Shown in pieces: positions 31,671-40,831 of a DNA stretch of 64,000 nt; the stretch's first letter is position 1, and each line of letters opens with the position of its first letter. Location: positions 2,077,001 through 2,141,000 of the forward strand of contig NZ_CP152050.1 of assembly GCF_038632915.1 (NCBI RefSeq), read 5' to 3'. The notes below the pieces were generated by a model. That model did no database searches. It worked only from the letters and a program-made list of their open reading frames with translations, and was not told the origin of the DNA. Source of the DNA: Paenisporosarcina sp. FSL H8-0542 (GTDB lineage Bacteria; Bacillota; Bacilli; Bacillales_A; Planococcaceae). A program made the translations under genes and the position numbers.

Positions 31671-32801
31671 TCATTTTTGCAAATCTTCTTTCAAGCCTCC
31701 ATCATTCAATATTTCTATTTTTTCCACTGGTCCATCATTAATCTTTGCAATCCCCTTAACGATAGCGGTCTTTTGTTCGCCACCTTCTTTTTTATAATGA
31801 ACGACGATCGAGGTGTTATAGCTTGTCAGTTCATTTTCATCTTGTACTACTTCAATTTCCCCAACGCTCAATTCATATCCATTTTCAGCGGCAATGGCTG
31901 GATAGACAAACCCGAATGAGGCAATAAAATCTTCCAACCCCTCCTTTGAAAAGGAACTATATATTTTACTTAAATACTCCACTAGTGGCTTATTATCCAT
32001 TGGATTTTCGGAACCGGACCACAACTTATTCAGCTTATAATCTGTCCTGCCAAACTGCTCCTGCAGAATTCCCCAAGCGAGTGCTCCATTATCGCGACCC
32101 ACGTTGGAAATTCTCATCATCTCTTGATAGAATCCACTATCACTTAAGCTCTTGACCCCACTGATTTTACCCTTCTCAGACATGGTGACGAAACCGGACA
32201 GCGTTGCAAAGTTCTTCTCCCCATCTTTTTCAAAGGTTACATCTACTATATAGTCATAGTTCCTCTCAAAACCTTCTTGTTGCTGAATCTGGATTTGATC
32301 GGTCTTGAATGTGTATCCGCTTTCCTGTGCTTGATAATGATATGTGAATACTAAATTTTTTAAAATTAACTCTTGAATTTCCTCTTCCTCTACATAAGGG
32401 CTAAAGGTATCATTAATGTAATCTTTATACTGTTCTACTCCTGTCTTTCCGGAATCAGTCGTAGCGTCGAACATTTCGTTTTGGACTCGTACAGCCTCAT
32501 CATCCGGCCCATTATATTCGATTTCCAAGTACTTTTTAATCGTTTCGATATTTAGATTTTCAGGAGAAGGATTAACGCTCGTTTGATTAAGCAGATCACC
32601 ATCTTCATTCAAAAATGAAGGAATTATATTTATGCATAGTGCTAGAACCCCTATAAAGGCAACAATCGTTGCATAATATCCCCAATGTATTTTTCTTACA
32701 GGTTGCTGCATCTTTTTAAAGTTCACTCTCTGTTGTACACGAATTGCCCTTTCAGATGTCTCACCTATTTTCGCATTCAACTGATGCTTAATTTCATTCA
32801 T
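31671..32801 (-). CDS. Membrane-anchored anti-sigma partner (putative)
   Basis: 376 residues: a short cytoplasmic N-terminus (about 1-42), one transmembrane helix (about 43-65, WGYYATIVAFIGVLALCINII) and a large extracytoplasmic part with repeated beta-type motifs. The start overlaps the ECF sigma gene by 8 bases, the usual layout for an anti-sigma factor. No zinc-binding HxxxCxxC motif is seen in the N-terminus, so the type is not assigned. Confidence 0.7.
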   Translation of the reverse strand: MNEIKHQLNAKIGETSERAIRVQQRVNFKKMQQPVRKIHWGYYATIVAFIGVLALCINIIPSFLNEDGDLLNQTSVNPSPENLNIETIKKYLEIEYNGPDDEAVRVQNEMFDATTDSGKTGVEQYKDYINDTFSPYVEEEEIQELILKNLVFTYHYQAQESGYTFKTDQIQIQQQEGFERNYDYIVDVTFEKDGEKNFATLSGFVTMSEKGKISGVKSLSDSGFYQEMMRISNVGRDNGALAWGILQEQFGRTDYKLNKLWSGSENPMDNKPLVEYLSKIYSSFSKEGLEDFIASFGFVYPAIAAENGYELSVGEIEVVQDENELTSYNTSIVVHYKKEGGEQKTAIVKGIAKINDGPVEKIEILNDGGLKEDLQK

Positions 32802-33318
32802 GTAGAAGCACCTCCCACTGATTGTGTTTCAATTGTTCCTTCAATAGAGCTCTCGCTTTCCTTAGCCTTGTTTTTACGGTATTGTCCGAAACGGATAATA
32901 TTTGTGCAACATCCAGCACTGAAAGCTCCTCAAAATAATAATAAATAATGACTTCACGATATTTTAATGGTAGCTGTAATACTGCATCTGCCAGTTCCAA
33001 TTTTTCATCTTGTTCAATGAAACTGTTTCGTGCTTTCTTTGCCTGATAAGAAAAGCTATTTGTCAACACCTGCTTTCGATAACGCCAGCTTTTTAGATAA
33101 TCCTTGCATTTATTGATTGTCATCCTAGTTAAATAGGTCTTTAATGATGATCGCTTTTCAAACTGTCCGAACTCTAGATAAAATTTTAACAACACATCCT
33201 GCACAGTATCCTCGGCTGCAGGCCAATCTTTTACATATAAATAAGCAAGTCTTAATAAATAATCCGTATGCTCTTGCATCACCTGTTGGAATTCATGCTC
33301 TTCAAAGAAATGACTCAC
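32794..33318 (-). CDS. ECF-type RNA polymerase sigma factor
   Basis: 174 residues with sigma region 2 (YLLRLAYLYVKDWPAAEDTVQDVLLKFY) at about 20-47 and region 4 (LPLKYREVIIYYYFEELSVLDVAQILSVSDNTVKTRLRKARALL) at about 115-160. A GTG start follows GGGGGGA. It overlaps the membrane protein downstream. Regulon unknown; the promoter upstream suggests that it controls itself. Confidence 0.92.
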   Translation of the reverse strand: MSHFFEEHEFQQVMQEHTDYLLRLAYLYVKDWPAAEDTVQDVLLKFYLEFGQFEKRSSLKTYLTRMTINKCKDYLKSWRYRKQVLTNSFSYQAKKARNSFIEQDEKLELADAVLQLPLKYREVIIYYYFEELSVLDVAQILSVSDNTVKTRLRKARALLKEQLKHNQWEVLLHE

Positions 33319-33346
33319 ACAATCCCCCCTTTCTTGGCTTTAACTA

Positions 33347-33376
33347 TTAGACGATTCTAGATTCGGGTACGTTTTC
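33347..33376 (-). promoter_or_regulatory. Candidate autoregulated ECF promoter
   Basis: On the minus strand GAAAAC (33376-33371), 17 bases, CGTCTAA (33353-33347), the general ECF -35/-10 pattern, 30 bases before the sigma gene start. Confidence 0.6.
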
Positions 33377-33436
33377 GGAATATGAAAAATGAATTTTTTT
33401 ACTTTAGTAAACTGTTCAAGTAGAAGATATTAAGAA

Positions 33437-33472
33437 GAGGCTTTCTCGACATGATCTAATATCGAAAAAGCC
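33437..33472. terminator. Hairpin upstream of the sigma gene
   Basis: GGCTTTCTCGA and TCGAAAAAGCC arms with a loop of about 13 bases. Together with 33473-33812, where I see no convincing gene, it fills the spacer between the sigma operon and repeat copy 2. Confidence 0.5.
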
Positions 33473-33812
33473 CTAGAACCTATATTCAATGATTTTGATT
33501 TACACCTCACTCTTATACTGCTTTCTTCATGATCTGTCCTGAAAACATCGATTCAATTATTTAATTGGATTGTATCACGTATATAAAAAAAGTTGACATA
33601 ACACTTCTTCAGGGAAGTTACACCCTGCACGCTAACCTATATCAAGGCTCACTTCTTCCTCTTTTCACCGATTCATCTCATATTCACCAAGTATACATTG
33701 TTGATTTGACGGGCTTCTGGCGGTTTCGCTTTCCCAGTCCCATAAATAAATACCCAATCTGTCTTGGGGCTTTAGCCAAACAAAAAAGACCGTCTCTGAC
33801 GATCTCCCGTTC

Positions 33813-33838
33813 TTCAACTAAAGCACCCGTTAGTTGAA
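33813..33838 (+). repeat. Palindromic repeat, copy 2 (right half only)
   Basis: TTCAACTAA-AGCACCC-GTTAGTTGAA, a compact form with the outer arms joined by AAGCACCC. Confidence 0.85.
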
Positions 33839-33947
33839 CAAGACTTATTGTAGTGTTGACTTATGATATGTACTAAAGTAGTTACCACAAAAAAAGCTGC
33901 TCATATTAGAGCAGCCAAAAAAAAGCACCAAAATTTTAAATTAAAAA

Positions 33948-34316
33948 TTAGTTATGTACTTGAAGTTTGTTTCCGTTTGGGTCATAAAAGTAAAAAAACT
34001 GATGCCCTTCATCTTCTTGTATGGATTCTACTTTTACATCTTGACTCACTAAATATTCGTAGAGTTCATTAATATTTGGAGTTGTGAAGCCAACAGAAAA
34101 TTCTGCTTGACCACTTTTGAGAAAGTGACCACGGGAATTCTTATCTGCTTCTACTAATACTAATAATGGGCCTGTTTCAAGCTCAAAAACAGCTATGTCA
34201 TCTCTGTTAAATCTTAATTTGAACCTTAAACATTCTGAATACCATGCAATTGATTCACTGAGATCGACAACTGGAATTCTAAAATAATGGATACCATTGA
34301 ATAGAGAATTACTCAT
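33948..34316 (-). CDS. VOC/glyoxalase-family protein
   Basis: 122 residues of the vicinal oxygen chelate fold: GIHYFRIPVVDLSESIAWYSECL at the start, a middle FELETGPLLVL, and the C-terminal FFYFYDPNGNKLQVHN with the metal-type YDPDGN variant. Members act as glyoxalases, dioxygenases or drug-binding proteins; no substrate can be given. GGAGG lies upstream of the ATG. Confidence 0.85.
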   Translation of the reverse strand: MSNSLFNGIHYFRIPVVDLSESIAWYSECLRFKLRFNRDDIAVFELETGPLLVLVEADKNSRGHFLKSGQAEFSVGFTTPNINELYEYLVSQDVKVESIQEDEGHQFFYFYDPNGNKLQVHN

Positions 34317-34427
34317 CTGTTCCTCCTATAGTAAATTTGACTCTGTATATTTCTCTAATCTTATATAAAAATCCTTTATTTTATTGAATGTATGTTTTTA
34401 GTGCACAGTTCGACCATACTACGCTTC

Positions 34428-34496
34428 TTCAACTAACCTGCCCCGTAGTTCAATAAGAAAGGACTGCTTAAGCAGCCCTTTGAACCCGTTAGTGGG
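34428..34496 (+). repeat. Palindromic repeat, copy 3
   Basis: TTCAACTAAC-CTGCCCC-GTAGTTCAATAAG (one base lost in the arm), then a GGACTGCTTAAGCAGCCC hairpin instead of the usual GGCTTC spacer, and CCCGTTAG. Confidence 0.85.
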
Positions 34497-34553
34497 TTTA
34501 TAATTTGGTTTTAGGCCTACCATAACTATCTTTCACCACAATATTCCATTGAT

Positions 34554-35033
34554 TTATGGCTTTATAACCTCAAAAGGTGCAGCAAGTGATGTAGCTCCAA
34601 ACCTTTGAATTAAACGATATTTTCCTGGAGAAAGCTTGTTTTTTAGAGATTCCAGAGAGTATGTTTCTGACTTTGTTTCATGGGGTTTAAGTATGTAACC
34701 TATATCTGGAATTGTAGTTCCTTCTTTAAACAATACATAATACCACTTTCCATCAACCTTTTGCTCTATGGTGAATCCAGCACCATAGATTAATTCCTCA
34801 TCGCTCTTGTTTTGAAAGTTTAACGTGATTTGATTATCTGTTGTTAGATATTCTTCTTTTTCCATTTTAACCGTAATATTGTTCCTGAAACTAAGAATCT
34901 CTTGGTATTTTGCTTCAACTAGTTTTTCTTCCGGTACTTTTGTTTTTTCATTAGTTGTTTCATTTGATTGACATCCTGATAGTAAAAGTGAAATCAAAAG
35001 TAAAAAGAAGTGAAAACAATTTATTTTTCTCAT
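34554..35033 (-). CDS. Lipoprotein with bacterial Ig-like domain
   Basis: 159 residues: signal peptide with lipobox LLSGC at about residue 21, then a spacer and an Ig-like domain of the Big_14 type (ITVKMEKEEYLTTDNQITLNFQNKSDEELIYG...FTIEQKVDGKWYYV...LSPGKYRLIQRF). Probably anchored on the outer face of the membrane; role unknown. Confidence 0.8.
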   Translation of the reverse strand: MRKINCFHFFLLLISLLLSGCQSNETTNEKTKVPEEKLVEAKYQEILSFRNNITVKMEKEEYLTTDNQITLNFQNKSDEELIYGAGFTIEQKVDGKWYYVLFKEGTTIPDIGYILKPHETKSETYSLESLKNKLSPGKYRLIQRFGATSLAAPFEVIKP

Positions 35034-35129
35034 AAATTTCCCCTAACTTAAATTAGCTTGTGTACGTAAATTCGACTAAATAATAAGTGTGAAAGTTACA
35101 TTTGAAACTCTGAATGAATAAAAGTCTTC

Positions 35130-35259
35130 TTCAACTAAACTGCCCCGTTAGTTTAAGTGTAGCATTTCACAATGGATAGCCGAAATCTACCTGATGTTTT
35201 GGACGTAAAAATAGACCATCGAAATGATGGTCTTGATTAACTAAAGCACTCGTTAGTTT
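35130..35259 (+). repeat. Palindromic repeat, copy 4 (long type)
   Basis: TTCAACTAAA-CTGCCCC-GTTAGTTTAAG, a 90-base middle with a GACCATC-GAAAT-GATGGTC hairpin, and AACTAAAGCACTCGTTAGTTT. The middle is nearly identical to that of copy 7. Confidence 0.9.
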
Positions 35260-35328
35260 CTATAAGCACATACTTTATTCAGAAAAGGTAACAATACAAT
35301 TAATTAGATAAAGTCGTAAAGAGGTGTA

Positions 35329-36111
35329 TTGAAGAAAATGAAAAAGATGTTAAACGTTTTTATACTATTACTATCACTTGTTCTTATTATTGCTTTTCAA
35401 AAAACAATAGTCTCATCAGCTAAACCAACTCAAGACTCTCAAACAGGAAAAGCATATGCGGTTCAGAGAGTTGTAACATCACACATTATATCTGATGTGT
35501 GGTATGAAAACATTTTTTTAATTGCTGATAAGATAGATAGTATGGCTACTAATAACTTTACTGTTCAAGTTGGCGGTGGAGAGGACAGCGTTGGTGGCGA
35601 ATTATTATACAACTTTCCAAATTGGTACAATGATAAATTTGCCCCCACCTTATTTTATGAAGATATTAATGGTGATGGACTAAAAGATGTAATAGTCGAA
35701 TTGATTTCTGGTGCAGGTTCTGGAATTTCCACAAAGGAAATACACGTGTTAAATCAAGTACAAGACCCTTATAGAAGATACGAAGAAGTGTCAGTTGAAT
35801 CCATTAATGATGCAGTCAAAAGACTTGTGAAAATGGAGCGACAAGGCGATGAGATTACTGTTTTAATTGGTAAAAAGAAATACGTAGTGGACTATTTAAA
35901 ATTTGATTATCAATATTCTGATGATCCTCCTGGATTTGGCTCAAGGGAGGATTATAAACCTGAAAATGGTGTTCTTTATGGCTATACAACTGTATTTGTA
36001 ACTATTCCTGAAGCAGGTATAGGCAGTCTGAAAGTTAAATATGGTTGGGATGGAAAAATGTATAAAGCTGAATCTGTTACTTTTGAGAAAACAGAACCAT
36101 TTAAACGATAA
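35329..36111 (+). CDS. Secreted/membrane protein with an FG-GAP-like calcium motif
   Basis: 260 residues, TTG start after GAGGTG. An N-terminal hydrophobic signal or anchor (about 7-26) precedes an extracytoplasmic part with LFYEDINGDGLKDVIVEL at about 105-122, the Dx(D/N)xDG type of calcium-binding or VCBS repeat. No enzyme signature. A terminator follows. Confidence 0.7.
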   Translation: MKKMKKMLNVFILLLSLVLIIAFQKTIVSSAKPTQDSQTGKAYAVQRVVTSHIISDVWYENIFLIADKIDSMATNNFTVQVGGGEDSVGGELLYNFPNWYNDKFAPTLFYEDINGDGLKDVIVELISGAGSGISTKEIHVLNQVQDPYRRYEEVSVESINDAVKRLVKMERQGDEITVLIGKKKYVVDYLKFDYQYSDDPPGFGSREDYKPENGVLYGYTTVFVTIPEAGIGSLKVKYGWDGKMYKAESVTFEKTEPFKR

Positions 36112-36200
36112 AGTGATTACCACAAGTTTAGCACTAGGGTAGTACGTGGAGAACAATTCGAACCTATTGTTCGTTAATGAATTACGATACTAATGAGCAA

Positions 36201-36242
36201 AAAAAAGCAGAGGATTGGTATCCATCTGTTTTTTTTTTTGCT
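36201..36242 (+). terminator. Terminator
   Basis: CAGAGGAT/ATCCATCTG arms followed by an unusually long T run, after the secreted-protein gene. Confidence 0.75.
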
Positions 36243-36330
36243 TATTTACCTTCGAAATCATCCAATTATTGAATCCTAGCTTGTTAATCTTAATGCTGAC
36301 TAAACATTCTGTAATTTCATTATCTCCATA

Positions 36331-36361
36331 TTAAACTAACCTGCCCCGTTAGTTTAATAAG
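36331..36361 (+). repeat. Palindromic repeat, copy 5 (left palindrome only)
   Basis: TTAAACTAAC-CTGCCCC-GTTAGTTTAATAAG; perfect arms, no right half. Confidence 0.9.
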
Positions 36362-36366
36362 AGGAG

Positions 36367-36774
36367 TTACGAATTCATCAATTTATTAAATTTTTTGTCG
36401 TAAAGACTTCGCTTTAAAAAATCTGAACGCCAATAATCATATAAATCTTTTCGACTTGCTTTTAGAAAAGTTTTTAATACTTTTTTTAAGTCAGAGTCAT
36501 AAGGAAATAGGACGTCTTTACCTAGACTGTAGCCTTTATTAAAGTAAAGTGCTGCAGATTCATACTCTTTAATTTCTTGATATAAATAGCCTATGAAAAT
36601 AAATCCACTAGCTAATTCTTCTACTTCGAAATCTTCGTCAATTAATTTACTTTTTAAAAACTCTATCGCTTTTAATTTTTTCTTCCTCGAAAACAAACCG
36701 AACAAAGAATTAGCTTGTTCTACTACTTCAATATATTTTTTTGAAGGGTCTTTTAATTTGTATTTGTCTTTCAT
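36367..36774 (-). CDS. Hypothetical protein with TPR-like helices
   Basis: 135 residues, all helical and rich in Lys. GFIFIGYLYQEIKEYESAALYFNKGYSLG (about 58-86) looks like one tetratricopeptide unit. No enzymatic motif. It lies between repeat copies 5 and 6. Confidence 0.6.
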   Translation of the reverse strand: MKDKYKLKDPSKKYIEVVEQANSLFGLFSRKKKLKAIEFLKSKLIDEDFEVEELASGFIFIGYLYQEIKEYESAALYFNKGYSLGKDVLFPYDSDLKKVLKTFLKASRKDLYDYWRSDFLKRSLYDKKFNKLMNS

Positions 36775-36930
36775 TTAATCACCTATCTCCTTAAAACCTT
36801 TTTACACTATCTATTCCTTTTCTTTTTATAATTAATCTTACCATTGATAATTCTTCCATTGAATATCCAATAAGAAAAACATATCCATCATCCTCTGCTA
36901 ATTTTACGAAAAAGAAACTACTACTTTTTA

Positions 36931-37006
36931 CACTAACCTTGCCCCGTTAGTTCAACAAGAAAAAAGGCTTCACTCCATAATGAAGTAAAGCACCCGTTAG
37001 TTGAAC
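36931..37006 (+). repeat. Palindromic repeat, copy 6 (short type)
   Basis: CACTAACCTTGCCCC-GTTAGTTCAACAAG, GGCTTCACTCC spacer, AATGAAG, AAAGCACCCGTTAGTTGAAC. Confidence 0.9.
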
Positions 37007-37060
37007 AACACAAAAAAACCGACATTTTATTGTCGGTTTCTGAATTAATTTTATATAACC

Positions 37061-37414
37061 TTATTTACTATCTGTTTTTACTACTTTAAAACCATTTACA
37101 CCTTCATTTTCAACCACATGTTTAAGAATTGACAATTTGTTATTCCAAAACTGTTCATAATAAGAAAGCCATAGTTTTAATTCTGCTAAGGGTTCTGGTT
37201 GCAACTGATAAATTTTTTCCCTACCAACTTTTTTTCCGCTTACTAAATTTGCTTCTGAAAGGATAAGTAGATGTTTTGCTACGGCTGTCCGACTAATTGG
37301 AAAATGAGATGTTATTTCTGAGATTGGTAATTCCTTGTTAGCAAGTAATCGAAGTACCTCTCTTCTAGTTGGATCAGCAATAGCTTGAAATACATCATGC
37401 TTTGCTGCTGTCAT
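37061..37414 (-). CDS. ArsR-family transcriptional regulator
   Basis: 117-residue winged-helix protein (HDVFQAIADPTRREVLRLL, then ISEITSHFPISRTAVAKHLLIL) without the metal-binding Cys pairs of ArsR/SmtB. Regulators of this kind commonly pair with SRPBCC genes. The start follows the stop of the SRPBCC gene directly (TAAATG). Confidence 0.9.
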   Translation of the reverse strand: MTAAKHDVFQAIADPTRREVLRLLANKELPISEITSHFPISRTAVAKHLLILSEANLVSGKKVGREKIYQLQPEPLAELKLWLSYYEQFWNNKLSILKHVVENEGVNGFKVVKTDSK

Positions 37415-37834
37415 TTATCCTTCAACAACCTTTCGAAGTCGTTCATTTACAATTCCGACCCAGCCATTGTCCATTCTGTCACGAATAATAGAACTTTTCT
37501 CGTTCGCTTTTGGAAGAACAGTATCAGGAGATTTCCAACCACTGTGTATAAGTGTAAACTCCGTCTTCTCATCCATCTCTTTTAAAAGAAACGTAACCAT
37601 CCAACCTTCTGTATCCCATGAAAAAGAAACTTTGGTTGGTTCATCAATTTCTAATACTTTGCAAGGTGATGGACCGAATGGGGATTGTATATGAAATTCA
37701 TGTCCTACTTTAGGTTCAAAATCATTTTGCATAAACCAAATTGCAATTCCCTCCGAAGTAGAAACCGTTTCCCACACTTTTTGTATAGGTGCTACCAAAG
37801 TAACAATCTGCTTAATATCTTGTATTGTTTCCAA
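37415..37834 (-). CDS. SRPBCC-domain protein (AHSA1-like)
   Basis: 139 residues with the START/Bet v1 type fold: [35 protein letters not shown] at the start and a [23 protein letters not shown] middle. The hydrophobic-ligand pocket is typical but the ligand is unknown. TTG start after AGGAGA. It is cotranscribed with the ArsR regulator downstream. Confidence 0.88.
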   Translation of the reverse strand: METIQDIKQIVTLVAPIQKVWETVSTSEGIAIWFMQNDFEPKVGHEFHIQSPFGPSPCKVLEIDEPTKVSFSWDTEGWMVTFLLKEMDEKTEFTLIHSGWKSPDTVLPKANEKSSIIRDRMDNGWVGIVNERLRKVVEG

Positions 37835-37954
37835 AATTATATTCTCCTTTATTATTAAATAAAACCTTTTGGTTATACATTAGATGATATAACACCTTTT
37901 GGTTTTATGTCAAAGAGGATTTCTCATATTTATTCTTCTTTTCAATAATTTTCA

Positions 37955-38090
37955 TTCAACTAACCTGCCGCGTTAGTTTAAGTGTAACATTTCACAATAG
38001 ATTGCCGAAATCTACTTGATGTTTTGGACGTAAAAATAGACCATCGAAATGATGGTATTGTTTAACTAAAGCACCCGTCAGGTGAATAAG
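37955..38090 (+). repeat. Palindromic repeat, copy 7 (long type)
   Basis: Same build as copy 4, including the GACCATC-GAAAT-GATGGT hairpin and a TTTTGGACGTAAAAA segment; the right arm has drifted to CCCGTCAGGTGAATAAG. Confidence 0.9.
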
Positions 38091-38102
38091 CAGTAAATCA
38101 AT

Positions 38103-38228
38103 TTAGTTGTTCCACCAGTTCGAATATGAACTCCACCATTCTTCTGCTTCTTCTAAAGAATTATAAATACGAGTCCTATTAATAGGCGAACTTCCACCTA
38201 TTATTGTTTTGTTTGTGATAACTACACA
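38103..38228 (-). pseudogene. C-terminal fragment of an unknown protein
   Basis: Reading frame of 41 codons giving ...NKTIIGGSSPINRTRIYNSLEEAEEWWSSYSNWWNN and a stop, with a stop just upstream and no start signal. The aromatic Trp-rich end looks coding. Parent protein not recognised. Confidence 0.4.
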
Positions 38229-38296
38229 TTAAAACGATTCTTGAATATGCTATGTAAGAATGTAAATTAATACTCGAACTTGGAGAGAGGTATATT

Positions 38297-39115
38297 ATGA
38301 TTCAACTATCGGGGATGCCCTTTCAACAAAGTGACATGTGGTCGTCTGGTAGTATTGAAAGTATGATCATTCAACGGATGATTGAAGATACAGTCGTTTA
38401 CTCGTACCAATTCATAGGTGAATTATCGTTTGAGCTAAAGTTACGAAAAAATATCATATTAAGTGCAAGGGCCATGAATCAAAGCAATGTGCGGTTTGAA
38501 ATACTTGAAAATTCCCGTGGTAATCCTCAATACTGGCATTTGACGAGTACCGGCGGATTCCTGCTGCGGCATGGAGTAAAACCATCAGACGCGATTCAAG
38601 ATTTCTACATGAACAGTTCACAATATGCTTTTGAGTGTGCTACGGCAATGGTCATTATCTATTACCATGCGGTCCTAAACACTATGGGAGAATCCTTATT
38701 TAATCAATTATTTCAAAACATCTATTTATACAGCTGGCAAAATGATTCTGAACTCCAAATAAAACCGTATTATACAAGCCATTTTTTGCCTGGAGATGTC
38801 GTATATTTTGAAAATCCGGACTTCGACCCGAGAACCCCTCACTGGAGAGGGGAGAATGCCGTTGTTTTAGGAGATGGTACGTATTTTGGTCATGGGTTAG
38901 GAATAATGACAGCTGAACAAATGATTCATGCTCTGAATCAAACCAGAATGCCAGGGGCAAATCAATCAGCCTATCTGACAAATGTAGTTGCAAGACCATC
39001 TTTTAAACATTTGGCGAAACTTTCGATGTCGCAACCAGGTTATTTGATTCATAATTACCAACATATCGTCCATCATAACGAAAGTTCGATTCCAATTGAT
39101 CGATACATGTTCTAA
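38297..39115 (+). CDS. tgl: Spore coat protein-glutamine gamma-glutamyltransferase
   Basis: Crosslinks spore coat proteins through epsilon-(gamma-glutamyl)lysine bonds. The 272 residues include the catalytic region YAFECATAMVIIYYHAVL (Cys at about 114) as in B. subtilis Tgl, FDPRTPHWRGENAVVLGDGTYFGHGLGI with the partner residues, and QSAYL. It is longer than the B. subtilis protein by a C-terminal tail of about 25 residues. GAGAGG lies upstream. Confidence 0.93.
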   Translation: MIQLSGMPFQQSDMWSSGSIESMIIQRMIEDTVVYSYQFIGELSFELKLRKNIILSARAMNQSNVRFEILENSRGNPQYWHLTSTGGFLLRHGVKPSDAIQDFYMNSSQYAFECATAMVIIYYHAVLNTMGESLFNQLFQNIYLYSWQNDSELQIKPYYTSHFLPGDVVYFENPDFDPRTPHWRGENAVVLGDGTYFGHGLGIMTAEQMIHALNQTRMPGANQSAYLTNVVARPSFKHLAKLSMSQPGYLIHNYQHIVHHNESSIPIDRYMF

Positions 39116-39171
39116 TCGTAATCGCATTGTTCCCTGAGCCATATTGTGAATAAAAAACACAATAACAATTG

Positions 39172-39491
39172 TCACATTTCAAAAAAGTTATGTCTCACTA
39201 CTTTACAAACTTTGAGAAAAAAGTTTTTATACCACTCTGGTTTCCCTTTATTTTGTGTTACTTTATGTGCTGAATTTCCCATCCAATCTTTTTGGATTGT
39301 AAAGAAACCCAATACGGAACTGTAATTCCTAATCCTTCGTCCTGTGCACTTTCGAGACCTAAGAATCCCTTCTGCCGAGAAGCTAATTCCACCATTTTAT
39401 CCGCCATTATCCCATAACCCCTGTCTACTTCCGGTCTAAAAGCTTCTTCTTTATCTGTATCGTTAACTAAATCAATAATGTATTCAGACAT
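39172..39491 (-). pseudogene. Antibiotic biosynthesis monooxygenase (ABM) family, frameshifted
   Basis: From MSEYIIDLVNDTDK the frame gives the ABM core (MADKMVELASRQKGFLGLESA, GITVPYW) and stops at 39258. The -1/+1 frame continues the family's C-terminus: NSAHKVTQNKGKPEWY, then FLKVCKVVRHNFFE, and stops at 39172. The shift falls near a run of five A in TCCAAAAAG (about 39285). It is either a decayed gene or a sequencing error in the homopolymer. Confidence 0.8.
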
Positions 39492-39540
39492 AATTAACCC
39501 TGATCTGTTCTTGTATTTATTTTTTTCCCCAATTTTATTG

Positions 39541-39571
39541 TTCAACTAACCTGCCCGTTAGTTGAAGTAGA
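39541..39571 (+). repeat. Palindromic repeat, copy 8 (left palindrome)
   Basis: TTCAACTAAC-CTGCCC-GTTAGTTGAAG, complete 10-base arms. Confidence 0.88.
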
Positions 39572-39663
39572 AAGAGTGCTTAAACAACCCAAGCAATTCA
39601 CCTATGTTTCCCTAGATGAGTATCTTATTGTTGATGCCACTTTAATTAAACGGAGGGAACAAC

Positions 39664-40446
39664 ATGGGATACTTTGTTAATGTAGAACCTGGTGTAAGGA
39701 TATATGTTGAGGATGTAAACCCGGAGGGAAATAAAACAATACTATTTATACATGGTTGGCCATTAAACCATAAGCAGTATGAATATCAGTTTGATGTTCT
39801 TCCAGCAATGGGATATCGATGTATAGGCATCGACTGGAGGGGGTTCGGTAATTCGGATAAACCATTCCATGGCTACAACTTTGACAGATTGGCAGATGAT
39901 ATCCATGCAGTAGTAGTCGCGTTGCAGTTAAAAGACTTCACACTAGCAGGACACTCTACAGGAGGGGCAATCTCGATTCGATATATGGCTCGACACCAAG
40001 GTTATGGAGTATCCAAACTTGTCCTTATAGACGCGCAATCTCCGTATAGTGTTCAAGAAGAAGTTGCAAATATGTTCATTTCAGGATCACTTAATGATCG
40101 ACCTAAAATGTTGCAGGGATTAAATGATCTCTTCTTCTTCCAGTATCTTACCACCCCATTATCGGACTGGTTTTTTCAGCTAGGATTACAGGCAGCTGGT
40201 TGGTCGACTGTAGCAGTCATGAAGACACTAAGAGATGAGAACGTGTACTATGATCTTGACAAAATACTAGTACCTACACTGATTATTCACGGAATACATG
40301 ATAAAATTGTTCCGTTTGATAAAGCTCAGGAAACAAATACGCTAATAAAAAATTCACTGCTTGTTCCATTTCAATACAGCGGTCATGGTCCTTTTTGGGA
40401 AGAACGTGAGAAGTTTAACCAGCTATTGATGCAATTTATTGGCTAA
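39664..40446 (+). CDS. Alpha/beta hydrolase
   Basis: 260-residue hydrolase of the chloroperoxidase/esterase type: oxyanion FIHGWPLNH, IDWRGFGNSDKP, nucleophile AGHSTGGAIS (Ser at about 97), acid in HGIHDKIVPF, and His in YSGHGPFWEE. GGAGGG precedes the ATG. No neighbour hints at the substrate. Confidence 0.88.
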   Translation: MGYFVNVEPGVRIYVEDVNPEGNKTILFIHGWPLNHKQYEYQFDVLPAMGYRCIGIDWRGFGNSDKPFHGYNFDRLADDIHAVVVALQLKDFTLAGHSTGGAISIRYMARHQGYGVSKLVLIDAQSPYSVQEEVANMFISGSLNDRPKMLQGLNDLFFFQYLTTPLSDWFFQLGLQAAGWSTVAVMKTLRDENVYYDLDKILVPTLIIHGIHDKIVPFDKAQETNTLIKNSLLVPFQYSGHGPFWEEREKFNQLLMQFIG

Positions 40447-40480
40447 TAGTTCACTTCAGCTAACGGATAACGATATTTTT

Positions 40481-40512
40481 TTAACCGCTCATGTCATGGG
40501 CGGTTTTCCTTT
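40481..40512 (+). terminator. Terminator
   Basis: AACCGCTCATG/CATGGGCGGTT arms and a TTTTCC tail behind the hydrolase gene. Confidence 0.75.
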
Positions 40513-40680
40513 GTAAATATCAACAATAAACGATAACAGAGCCTTTAATTAAATCTTTCTAATTCTCTCCTCCTTTTTATTCACCATCGATTGTTGTTCC
40601 TTCTTTATCTGCCCAGCGAGTTCATTTCACTGTTCGTGATAAGGTTTCCCACTGAACTTTAGTTACATTTCAGTTTTCTA

Positions 40681-40711
40681 GTTAAACTACCTGCCCTGTT
40701 AGTTGAATAAG
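40681..40711 (+). repeat. Palindromic repeat, copy 9 (left palindrome)
   Basis: GTTAAACTAC-CTGCCCT-GTTAGTTGAATAAG, with one change in the left arm. Confidence 0.8.
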
Positions 40712-40831
40712 CACCACCTTATCTTTTATTACACATTATGGTCGAACTGCGTACTAAGACCTTCACTCCCATAAGACAAGGTCCACAAAACATGGTGTAC
40801 CCATATATTGATAAAAAGGAGTGAAAGCAAA

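Noticed and set aside
33473-33812. Gene in the spacer before repeat copy 2
   Set aside because: Short frames on both strands lack starts and ribosome binding sites; none resembles a known protein.
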